Shown: in pieces, positions 1 to 6,839 of the stretch
Numbering within the stretch: the stretch's first letter is position 1
Layout of the letters: the number at the start of each line of letters is the position of its first letter
Source: Floccifex porci
Lineage (GTDB): Bacteria; Bacillota_I; Bacilli_A; Erysipelotrichales; Erysipelotrichaceae
DNA length: 64,000 nucleotides
Assembly: GCF_009696175.1 (NCBI RefSeq)
Contig: NZ_VUMM01000002.1
Location: 62,001 to 126,000, forward strand
Reading direction: 5' to 3'
Notes under the pieces: generated by a model
The model's database searches: none
What the model saw: the letters and a program-made list of their open reading frames with translations, nothing else
What the model was told of the DNA's origin: nothing
Program-made: the position numbers and the translations under genes

Positions 1-34
1 TTTTTAAAAAGTTCTGTTCATCATAATTAATCAT
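1..34 (-). CDS. N-terminus of an unrecognised protein, cut by the window edge
   Basis: A reading frame on the minus strand starts at the ATG ending at 34 and runs off the left edge (MINYDEQNFLK). An AAAGGA ribosome site lies at about 45-50, roughly ten bases upstream. An ATG at 43 in the same frame is nearly on top of that site and is less likely. The gene follows the PTS operon in the same direction but lies beyond a hairpin terminator. Eleven residues are too few to name a family. A IIA subunit or sugar-phosphate enzyme would fit the context, but that is a guess. Confidence 0.4.
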   Translation of the reverse strand, partial: MINYDEQNFLK

Positions 35-47
35 ATTGTCCATTTCC

Positions 48-77
48 TTTATAAAAATGCACCCGATAAACGGGTGC
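48..77 (-). terminator. Rho-independent terminator of the first PTS operon
   Basis: GCACCCG (59-65) and CGGGTGC (71-77) form a perfect 7-bp stem with a 5-nt loop. On the minus strand the stem is followed by ATTTTTAT. It lies nine bases beyond the IID stop codon. Confidence 0.8.
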
Positions 78-85
78 TAAATTGT

Positions 86-901
86 TTACATCCAACCTAA
101 GAATGATAAAATAATACCCGCAATGATAATTGCGATAATCATTACAATTGTATTTGCGTTTTTCTTTTTAAATAAGTAGAAAATAAAGAATACAAATGCC
201 AATGGTAAAATATTTGGAAGCACATTATCAAATATAGATTGTACTGTCGCTCCTTCAATTCCATAAACTAAGTTATCTGAGAAAGCAAAAGATACATAGC
301 TAGGAATCAATCCACCAACAACTGTAACCCCTAAAATTCCTGCCGCATCTGTTAAATATTTGGAATAAGACGAAATAGAAGACACCGCTTTATTTCCTAA
401 TACATATCCAATTTCCGCAAACCAGATACGGCTGATGGCAGCAATGAACCAAATTAAGATATATAGAATCGGTCCTAATACCGAACCACTTTGTGCTAAA
501 GAACAGCAAATTGCAGCACTGATTGGAAGTAAAGTAAACCAGAAAATCGCATCTCCTAATCCAGCGAAAGGTCCAAATAAACCATTTCGGATTCCTTCAA
601 TCAATTTACGATCTTCTCCAGCTTCTTCCATGGCAATAATAATTCCCATCAGGAAAGTCGCCATATGCATTTCTGTATTCATAAATTCCATATTATACTG
701 CATAAATTCTTTCATATCTTCATCAGAATCTTTGAAGATTTTTTTTGCAGTTGGAATCATGGATTCTGTAAAACCACAAGCCTGCATACGTTCAAAACTA
801 AAAGAACTTTGTTCAATTACTGAATATAAACCCATCTTATGGATGTCTTTTTTAGTGACTTTTCCACGTTCTTTTCCATTTAATAATTTATTAGATGCCA
901 T
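86..901 (-). CDS. PTS mannose/fructose/sorbose-family IID subunit
   Basis: Membrane subunit that with IIC forms the sugar channel of a mannose-family phosphotransferase system. The 271-residue protein shows the IID layout: an N-terminal cytoplasmic region, a conserved segment with EEAGEDRKLIEGIRNGLFGP and GLGDAIFW, then hydrophobic segments and a C-terminal membrane helix. The frame is open to an ATG at 919, but GGAGG is placed eight bases before the ATG at 901, which I take as the start. The IIC stop codon falls just inside this gene, so the two are translationally coupled. The substrate cannot be read from sequence; the divergent SIS enzyme suggests an amino sugar or glycated compound. Confidence 0.9.
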   Translation of the reverse strand: MASNKLLNGKERGKVTKKDIHKMGLYSVIEQSSFSFERMQACGFTESMIPTAKKIFKDSDEDMKEFMQYNMEFMNTEMHMATFLMGIIIAMEEAGEDRKLIEGIRNGLFGPFAGLGDAIFWFTLLPISAAICCSLAQSGSVLGPILYILIWFIAAISRIWFAEIGYVLGNKAVSSISSYSKYLTDAAGILGVTVVGGLIPSYVSFAFSDNLVYGIEGATVQSIFDNVLPNILPLAFVFFIFYLFKKKNANTIVMIIAIIIAGIILSFLGWM

Positions 902-1682
902 CTTCTTCGCCTCCATCATAAACTACGGCTTTTGCAGCTGTATCATCAATTTTCTTATTATACATAAAATTAATTGCAGCCAGAGCAATTCCCACAATCG
1001 CAATTGGAAGAACATTTGGCATATCTAAGAATGTTGCCATAATAAATCCAATGAATAAATATGGAGCATTCTGTTTCTTCAAAGTAACCATCAATAATAA
1101 ACCTAACCCAATAGCTGGTAATAAGTTTCCAGCCACTTCAAATCCATGAACCAGCCATACAGGGAATGTATTCACAAAAGCCTGAATTGCGGATTGTGCT
1201 GCATAAGCACAAAGGAATACCATAACTGCATATCCAATCGCAACAATAAATACACCTGACCAAGTCCATTTTCTAAATGCTTTTGTATCGGCTTTTTCAG
1301 CAGCAGCATCACAGCGATGAGCAATGAATGCGAACAATGAGTTACAGACGATACCATACCATTGTGCCAGTAATGCGAATGGTAAAGATAAACCTAACGC
1401 GGTTTCTGCCGATTGTCCCGTTGTATACGCAATAACCATTGTCATCATACCTGCCATCAAAGCATCTGGTGGAACCGTTCCACCAACTGTCAACAATCCT
1501 AAATACGATAATTCAGCTACCGCACCACATTTAACACCCAGACTAATGTCGCCTAGAGCAATCCCCGCAAAGAATGCAACGACCATTGGACGGAACCAGT
1601 AAAAAGCTTCCCAGCATTTATCAACTGCACAAATAAATGCGACTAATGCAAGTAAAATCCCTTGCATAAATGTAATTGTCAT
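891..1682 (-). CDS. PTS mannose/fructose/sorbose-family IIC subunit
   Basis: Polytopic permease subunit that contributes to the translocation channel together with IID. The 263-residue protein carries the family segment GALGDISLG-like (here FFAGIALGDISLGVK) followed by GGTVPPDALMAG, and about seven hydrophobic stretches. A strong AGAAGGAG site precedes the ATG. It overlaps the start of IID and follows IIB after 27 bases, so the order is IIB-IIC-IID in one transcript. It resembles the AgaC/SorC-like branch more than the ManY-like protein at 20130-20960, but that placement is by eye. Confidence 0.9.
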   Translation of the reverse strand: MTITFMQGILLALVAFICAVDKCWEAFYWFRPMVVAFFAGIALGDISLGVKCGAVAELSYLGLLTVGGTVPPDALMAGMMTMVIAYTTGQSAETALGLSLPFALLAQWYGIVCNSLFAFIAHRCDAAAEKADTKAFRKWTWSGVFIVAIGYAVMVFLCAYAAQSAIQAFVNTFPVWLVHGFEVAGNLLPAIGLGLLLMVTLKKQNAPYLFIGFIMATFLDMPNVLPIAIVGIALAAINFMYNKKIDDTAAKAVVYDGGEEDGI

Positions 1683-1709
1683 ATTTTCTTCTCCTTCTAA
1701 ATTATTTAA

Positions 1710-2177
1710 TTAAATATCAATACGTTTGTTTCCTGGAGCAATTTGAATATATACATCCACTCCTTTTGCTTTCATTGCTTCGAAATCTTCCAGATCCTGA
1801 TCGTCTACATACACATGGGCTTCTTTGTATGTTACTTTTCCAGGTGCAGAATGCATATTTCCAACATTGACAGCTTTAATTGGCACTCCACCATCAATCA
1901 GCTTACGCATTGCCTGTGGATTCTTACAAACCAAGAAAATCAATTGTTTTGGACTTGCCTTTGAAATCACATCAATTGTTTTTTGAACGGTAAAAAAGCG
2001 GATTCCTACGCCAGCTGCATCTGCAGTCATAGTCATAACCTGTTTCATTATTGGATCTTGCGCACATTCATCATCTGCAACAACAATCAGATTGGCTCCA
2101 CTTGCTCCAGTCCATTGGTTTCCTACTTGTCCATGTACCAGGCGATTATCGATTCGAGCTAGTTTAATATTTGGCAT
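1710..2177 (-). CDS. PTS mannose/fructose/sorbose-family IIB subunit
   Basis: Cytoplasmic phosphocarrier of 155 residues that accepts phosphate from IIA on a histidine and passes it to the incoming sugar. The motif R-I-D-N-R-L-V-H-G-Q-V places the phosphorylated residue at His15. The ATG has an AAAGGAG site. It is the first gene of the operon, and a consensus-like promoter lies directly upstream (2208-2236). No IIA gene is present in this operon; it may lie left of the window, or the IIA encoded at 21600-22031 might serve both systems. Confidence 0.92.
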   Translation of the reverse strand: MPNIKLARIDNRLVHGQVGNQWTGASGANLIVVADDECAQDPIMKQVMTMTADAAGVGIRFFTVQKTIDVISKASPKQLIFLVCKNPQAMRKLIDGGVPIKAVNVGNMHSAPGKVTYKEAHVYVDDQDLEDFEAMKAKGVDVYIQIAPGNKRIDI

Positions 2178-2207
2178 ACTCTACTCCTTTCTATCTTTTA
2201 TAATTTA

Positions 2208-2236
2208 ATAATAATACCATTTTTAAAATTTGTAAA
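2208..2236 (-). promoter_or_regulatory. Promoter of the IIB-IIC-IID operon
   Basis: Minus-strand TTTACA (2231-2236), a 17-base spacer and TATTAT (2208-2213), about 30 bases before the IIB start. The -35 box lies inside the TGTAA-N8-TTACA palindrome at 2231-2248. Confidence 0.6.
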
Positions 2237-2253
2237 TTTGTTATTACATTTTT
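2225..2253. promoter_or_regulatory. Candidate operator between divergent PTS and SIS genes
   Basis: A perfect dyad TGTAA-N8-TTACA (2231-2248) is flanked by A/T arms that extend the symmetry imperfectly. It covers the -35 box of the PTS promoter and lies about 24 bases upstream of the candidate -35 of the SIS gene, so a single repressor or activator could control both directions. Confidence 0.45.
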
Positions 2254-2271
2254 AAAAAAGTAATTAATATC

Positions 2272-2302
2272 TTGCATTTTTACGCTTTATTTGCCATATT
2301 AT
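2272..2302 (+). promoter_or_regulatory. Candidate promoter of the SIS gene
   Basis: TTGCAT (2272-2277) and TATTAT (2297-2302) are separated by 19 bases, slightly longer than ideal. An AAGGAG ribosome site and the ATG at 2334 follow. Confidence 0.4.
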
Positions 2303-2333
2303 AAGTGAAATTTGTAAGGAAAAGGAGATATCT

Positions 2334-3458
2334 ATGGGAAATGAACCAACAATGATGACTTATATTTTAGAGTCACCAGATCAATTAAAAAATAATATTT
2401 TAAACGCAAAAGAAATCACAAAAGAACTTGTTGATCTATATTGTGAAAAAGACTATCGTACCATCTGGATCATTGCCTGTGGATCTAGTTCAAATGGATC
2501 CAATTGTGCAAAACCATTTATGATGAAATATTTGAACTGTGATGTAAAAATTGTAAATCCATCCACTTTCTTATATTCTGAAAATAAAATTAAAGAAGAT
2601 GATTTTGTATTTGTAGTATCTCAATCCGGATGTTCTACCAATTCCATTGATGCTTTAAGAAAATTAAAAGAAATGAACATTCGATCCATCGGATTAACAG
2701 GAAATGCAAATTCCGATTTCAAAAAAGAAGCGGATGTAACAATTGACTGGTGTGTAGGAGAAGAAAAAGTAGGCTATGTCACAAAAGGTGTAACAACTCT
2801 TTGTTTATTCTTTATTTTGTTCTCTTTAGAAGCTGGATTGAGAAAAGGAATCCTTTCAAAAGATGCTTATGATGCCGTTTTTGAAGAATTAAAAGAAGCT
2901 CCTGAAAGAAATCGTATTGTACAGGAAGAAACAATGGCATTCTATCAGACAAATAAAAAAGTATTAACATCTATGAACGTAGCTTATTCTGTTGGATTTG
3001 CACAAGGGTATGGAATTGCCTGTGAATCGGCTTTAAAAATGGGAGAAACGATTAAGGTTCCTAGTTTTTCTTATGAAGCAGAAGAATACATTCATGGTCC
3101 AAACTTACAGCTGACACCAGATTATACGGTATTCATTTATGATGATATGGAAGCGGGAAGTAAAAGAATCGGACAGATTTATCAGGCAACACAATCGGTA
3201 ACAGATAAAACTTTTATGGTCACAAACAATCCAATTGTACCAGAAGATCATGTGATTCGTTTACCATTTGATATAAAAGAACCAGCTTTACTTCCACTTT
3301 ATGTACTGCCATTTGTACAGACCATTTCGTATCTGGCAAGTGATGATTTAAATTCATGGGACAATCATCCATTGTTTGCTCAGTTCAAGCATTTTGCTTC
3401 TACAAAAACCGATACAATCAAAGACATTATGCCAGATTGTTATACAGAAAAAGAATAA
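2334..3458 (+). CDS. SIS-domain sugar-phosphate isomerase/deglycase (GlmS C-half/FrlB/GfrF-like)
   Basis: A 374-residue protein with two SIS (sugar isomerase) domains, about residues 35-170 and 200-350, like the isomerase half of GlmS but without the glutaminase domain. The first domain has ACGSSSNGS near residue 48-56 and a serine-rich phosphate loop VVSQSGCSTNS. The second has EEYIHGPNLQL, matching the E-x-x-HGP segment of GlmS-like and fructosamine-6-phosphate deglycase proteins. Family members deaminate or deglycate 6-phospho sugars. Its divergent position next to a mannose-family PTS resembles the gfr/frl layout for glycated amino acids, so the likely substrate is the phosphorylated PTS product. 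The exact substrate is inference. Confidence 0.8.
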   Translation: MGNEPTMMTYILESPDQLKNNILNAKEITKELVDLYCEKDYRTIWIIACGSSSNGSNCAKPFMMKYLNCDVKIVNPSTFLYSENKIKEDDFVFVVSQSGCSTNSIDALRKLKEMNIRSIGLTGNANSDFKKEADVTIDWCVGEEKVGYVTKGVTTLCLFFILFSLEAGLRKGILSKDAYDAVFEELKEAPERNRIVQEETMAFYQTNKKVLTSMNVAYSVGFAQGYGIACESALKMGETIKVPSFSYEAEEYIHGPNLQLTPDYTVFIYDDMEAGSKRIGQIYQATQSVTDKTFMVTNNPIVPEDHVIRLPFDIKEPALLPLYVLPFVQTISYLASDDLNSWDNHPLFAQFKHFASTKTDTIKDIMPDCYTEKE

Positions 3459-3480
3459 GAGCCAAACGGCTCTTTTTTTA
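3458..3480 (+). terminator. Terminator of the SIS gene
   Basis: AGAGCC/GGCTCT stem with a four-base loop followed by seven T residues, immediately after the SIS stop. Its T-run overlaps the stop codon of the convergent DUF218 gene. Confidence 0.85.
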
Positions 3481-4455
3481 TATAATTCCAATAAATATCA
3501 CAATAAGAAGAAGGACAAATCCATGGATTTTCCATCTTATGGATAAATATCCTATAAATTCACGAATCAGTGCATTCAATGTAAAATACCACTTTGTTTG
3601 TGATCCATATCCAACACAGCGAATTCCCTGTTTTTTTGCCAGGATCAAAGCTCTGAAAACATGATAGGAAGTGGTAACGATTGCCACTCTTTTAACAGGT
3701 TCTTCCATTTTCATTCTGGAATACATCAGATTTTCATATGTGTCTTTTGACTGATTTTCAATAAGAATGCGACTGGGATCCACACCCTTTTTAAGCGCAT
3801 ATTCTGCCATTGCTTCGGCTTCGGCCATGTCTTCTCCCTGTCCCTGACCACCTGAAAATATAAGAATGGAATCTGGATTTTTACGATACAGTTCAATTCC
3901 TTTTTCGATACGAGAAGCTAATAAAGGAGGAACTTTATCTTTGAATATGGCACATCCTAATACAACAATATACTGAAAATTATGATTTTTTCGAATATGC
4001 ATCAGATTTAATATGGCCGATACAACATAAATGGACATAATAAATAATAAATAAAATGCCGATATTTCAATCATGGCATATCCTTTAAAAAGAAGAGGGT
4101 CTTCTTTAATAGAACCATTGAACCAGGCTGAAACCAGTAAAAGAATCGCAAATACAAAGAATAAAGATAATAAATTCGAATAATGAAATCCTTCTTTTTT
4201 CAATATATTGATTCCTTCAATAAAATAAAAAATCAACAGGATAAAAGGAATCAGAAAGAACAAGAACAATCCAATCAATCCAATGTATATCAAAATCCTT
4301 GAAATTATAGAATCTGGAAACTGGCTGATGTATACCATCAAAATAAATAAGGTATAAAATCCTAAAGATCCTAATGCCATTAAAAATGTAAAACCACTCC
4401 AAAGTGTTCTACGATCGATGATCATAATCAAAAGAAATAAACTTAACATTATCAT
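3478..4455 (-). CDS. DUF218/YdcF-ElyC family membrane protein
   Basis: A 325-residue protein with about five hydrophobic segments in residues 1-165 and a C-terminal DUF218 domain. The domain is recognised by YIVVLGCAIFKDKVPPLLASR, FSGGQGQGEDMAEAEAMA, ENQSKDTYENL and VAIVTTSYHVFRA. Relatives (YdcF, SanA, ElyC) act in envelope integrity or are uncharacterised, so the function is open. No ribosome site precedes the ATG. Instead an extended -10 box TGG-TATGAT (4462-4470) lies six bases upstream, which predicts a leaderless mRNA. Confidence 0.85.
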   Translation of the reverse strand: MIMLSLFLLIMIIDRRTLWSGFTFLMALGSLGFYTLFILMVYISQFPDSIISRILIYIGLIGLFLFFLIPFILLIFYFIEGINILKKEGFHYSNLLSLFFVFAILLLVSAWFNGSIKEDPLLFKGYAMIEISAFYLLFIMSIYVVSAILNLMHIRKNHNFQYIVVLGCAIFKDKVPPLLASRIEKGIELYRKNPDSILIFSGGQGQGEDMAEAEAMAEYALKKGVDPSRILIENQSKDTYENLMYSRMKMEEPVKRVAIVTTSYHVFRALILAKKQGIRCVGYGSQTKWYFTLNALIREFIGYLSIRWKIHGFVLLLIVIFIGII

Positions 4456-4461
4456 AGAACT

Positions 4462-4470
4462 ATCATACCA
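4462..4470 (-). promoter_or_regulatory. Extended -10 promoter, predicted leaderless start
   Basis: Minus-strand TGG-TATGAT followed by six bases (AGTTCT) and the ATG of the DUF218 gene. The -35 region falls inside the metYA terminator and matches the consensus poorly, so the extended -10 would carry the promoter. Confidence 0.5.
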
Positions 4471-4500
4471 TAAAAAAATAAACGAAAAATTCGTTTATTT
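4471..4500 (-). terminator. Terminator of metY-metA
   Basis: An 11-bp stem AAATAAACGAA/TTCGTTTATTT (4476-4486 and 4490-4500) with a 3-nt loop is followed on the minus strand by a T-rich stretch. It overlaps the metA stop codon. Confidence 0.75.
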
Positions 4501-5472
4501 TATAAAAGCTTTTGAATATCCATGTTCATCTTTTTTACTTGTACCAATTGGATCCACATTCTGTATGTTTTCAATGACATATGGTGTTAACTGATAAACA
4601 TAATTTAACCAGTTACGATACAGTAAATTGGCATGGCTTCTCCATTTTAATATAGGTTTCTGTTCAGGATCGTCATTCAAAAAATAATTTTCAGGAATAT
4701 GAATGGGTTTTCCTTCATTTAAGTCTCTAAAATATTCCTGTGATAAAGTTTCCACTCCGTATTCAAAATGACCCGTCACAAAAATTTGACGATAATCTTT
4801 TGTGACTATGATGTTGCTGCCTGTTTTTTCTCCTTTTGACAATACAACCAGTCTTTTATCTTTTAGTAGAGCTTCTTCATCAATTTTTGTGTGACGAGAA
4901 TGAGGAGTAAAGTGATATTCATCAAATCCATTGGTTAAAAAATCATATTCATCTTCTAAATGATGTGTAAAAATTCCAAACATCTTTTCTGACAACATTT
5001 GTTTTTTAATTCCATAATGATAATATAGACCCGCCTGTGCTCCCCAGCAAATATGCATTACACTGTATACATGAGTTTTGGACCATTCCATGATCTCACA
5101 TAACTCTTTCCAGTAATCCACCTCTTCAAATTCAAGATGTTCGACAGGAGCTCCTGTAACGATCATACAATCGTAATAATTATTTAAAAAAGTATGATAA
5201 TCTTTATAAAATTTTACCAGATGTTCTTCACTTGTATTCTTTGATTTATGCGAATCAATTTTCATTAAATCAATCGATACCTGTAAAGGAGATTTACTGA
5301 TCAGTCTTAAGATTTGTGTTTCTGTTTCTATTTTTTTTGGCATTAAATTTAATATTACCATTTGAATAGGACGGACTCTCTGTTTACGAGCACTGTCATC
5401 TTCAATCGCAAAGATTTTTTCGTTTTCCAGTATTGTTTTGGCAGGCAATCCATTCTGTATATTAATTGGCAT
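4495..5472 (-). CDS. metA: Homoserine O-acyltransferase, predicted acetyl-CoA type
   Basis: First committed enzyme of methionine synthesis, acylating homoserine. The 325-residue protein starts MPINIQNGLP at 5472 behind GAGGA; an upstream ATG at 5514 in the same frame has no site. The catalytic cysteine is Cys142 (MHICWGAQ), with His235 and Glu237 in GHFEYG. Residue 111 in TGAPVE is glutamate. In this family Gly111 goes with succinyl-CoA use (E. coli) and Glu111 with acetyl-CoA use, so I predict O-acetylhomoserine as product. That matches metY directly upstream, ten bases away and co-transcribed. Confidence 0.93.
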   Translation of the reverse strand: MPINIQNGLPAKTILENEKIFAIEDDSARKQRVRPIQMVILNLMPKKIETETQILRLISKSPLQVSIDLMKIDSHKSKNTSEEHLVKFYKDYHTFLNNYYDCMIVTGAPVEHLEFEEVDYWKELCEIMEWSKTHVYSVMHICWGAQAGLYYHYGIKKQMLSEKMFGIFTHHLEDEYDFLTNGFDEYHFTPHSRHTKIDEEALLKDKRLVVLSKGEKTGSNIIVTKDYRQIFVTGHFEYGVETLSQEYFRDLNEGKPIHIPENYFLNDDPEQKPILKWRSHANLLYRNWLNYVYQLTPYVIENIQNVDPIGTSKKDEHGYSKAFIK

Positions 5473-5482
5473 AAAATCCTCA

Positions 5483-6757
5483 CTAAATATTATCGAATGC
5501 TTGCTGAAGATCAAATAAAATATCCTCTATATCTTCAATTCCAACCGATAAACGAATTAAATCTGGTTCCACTCCGCCCGCAATCAGCTCTTCATCGTTC
5601 ATTTGTCGGTGCGTAGAAGAAGCTGGATGCAGTACACAAGTATGAGCATCGGCAACATGAGTGGCAATCATCGCAATCTTCAGATTGGACATAAAGGCTT
5701 CTGCCTTTTGTCTTCCGCCTTTGATTCCAAAGGATACGACCCCACATGTCCCATCTGGCATATATTTTTTAGCTCTGTCATAGTATTTATTGGAAGGAAG
5801 AGATGGATAATTTACCCAGGCTACTTTATCATTTGACTCTAAATATTGAGCCACTTTCAATGCGTTTTCACAATGTCTAGGCATACGAACATGTAAAGAT
5901 TCCAAACCTAAATTCAATAGATACGCATTCATAGGAGCCTGAATGGACCCAAAATCTCTCATTAGCTGAGCCGTACATTTTGTGATAAACGCTCCTTCTT
6001 TTCCAAATTTTTCAGCATAAGTGATACCATGATACGAATCATCCGGTGTTGTCAGTCCTGGAAACTTATCCGCATATTTCATCCAGTCAAATTTTCCTGC
6101 ATCTACAATACATCCACCAACCGTAGCATCGTGTCCATCCATATATTTTGTGGTTGAATGTGTCACAATATCACATCCCCATTCAATTGGACGACAATTG
6201 ATTGGAGTAGCAAATGTATTATCTACAATTAAAGGAACCCCATGCTCATGTGCTTTATTGGCCCATGCTTCAATATCAAATACAATCAGAGCTGGATTGG
6301 CAATTGTTTCTCCAAATACACATTTTGTGTTTGGTTTAAAAGCCGCTTCCAGTTCTTCCATGGAACAATCTGGTGAAAGGAAAGTAAAATCAATTCCCAT
6401 TTTACGCATTGTCACATTAAATAAATTATATGTCCCTCCATAAATTGTGGATGAACAGATCACATGATCTCCATTGTTGGCGATATTAAAAATTGAATAA
6501 AAGTTGGCAGCCTGTCCACTGCTTGTCAGCATAGCTGCACTTCCTTTTTCTAAAGCACATATTTTATTGGCTACATAATCATTTGTCGGATTCTGAAGAC
6601 GTGTATAAAAATACCCTTCTGCTTCCAGATCAAATAATTTTCCCATATCTTCACTTGTATCGTATTTAAACGTTGTACTTTGTACAATTGGAATCATTCT
6701 TGATTCTCCATTTTTAGGTGTATATCCAGCCTGAATACATTTTGTAGCTTGTTTCAT
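5483..6757 (-). CDS. metY: O-acetylhomoserine sulfhydrylase (Cys/Met metabolism PLP enzyme)
   Basis: A 424-residue PLP enzyme that joins O-acetylhomoserine with sulfide to make homocysteine. The PLP lysine is Lys204 in THSTTKYMDGH. SSGQAANFYS, DNTFATPINCRP and LIRLSVGIED are typical of the MetY branch, as is the length (MetB/MetC proteins are near 380). It precedes metA in a two-gene methionine operon. The 82-base upstream gap is too short for a SAM riboswitch and none is visible, so the regulation of this operon is not evident from sequence. Confidence 0.93.
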   Translation of the reverse strand: MKQATKCIQAGYTPKNGESRMIPIVQSTTFKYDTSEDMGKLFDLEAEGYFYTRLQNPTNDYVANKICALEKGSAAMLTSSGQAANFYSIFNIANNGDHVICSSTIYGGTYNLFNVTMRKMGIDFTFLSPDCSMEELEAAFKPNTKCVFGETIANPALIVFDIEAWANKAHEHGVPLIVDNTFATPINCRPIEWGCDIVTHSTTKYMDGHDATVGGCIVDAGKFDWMKYADKFPGLTTPDDSYHGITYAEKFGKEGAFITKCTAQLMRDFGSIQAPMNAYLLNLGLESLHVRMPRHCENALKVAQYLESNDKVAWVNYPSLPSNKYYDRAKKYMPDGTCGVVSFGIKGGRQKAEAFMSNLKIAMIATHVADAHTCVLHPASSTHRQMNDEELIAGGVEPDLIRLSVGIEDIEDILFDLQQAFDNI

Positions 6758-6824
6758 TTCACCATCTCCGTTCTATGTTTTCTATTTTATCAAAAACTTC
6801 TTTCTTTTTAAAACCTATTTTTTA

Positions 6825-6833
6825 TGCTAATGT
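6825..6833 (+). promoter_or_regulatory. Extended -10 promoter, predicted leaderless start
   Basis: TGC-TAATGT (6825-6833) is followed by six bases (ATTTCT) and the ATG at 6840. No Shine-Dalgarno sequence precedes the start codon and the -35 match is poor. Confidence 0.4.
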
Positions 6834-6839
6834 ATTTCT

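Noticed and set aside
435-1028. Long antisense open frame over the IIC-IID genes
   Set aside because: It lies opposite well-conserved PTS genes, has no ribosome site and no recognisable protein features. The same holds for antisense frames over dnaJ (25076-25609), tagO (42906-43271), deoC (48526-48879) and the purine permease (55085-55459, 55487-55873).
2208-2302. Sigma-54 promoter for the mannose-family PTS
   Set aside because: No TGGCAC-N5-TTGCA-type element was found; a TTTACA-17-TATTAT promoter fits better.
6758-6839. SAM riboswitch upstream of metY
   Set aside because: Only 82 bases separate the divergent genes, and no SAM aptamer-like helices are visible.
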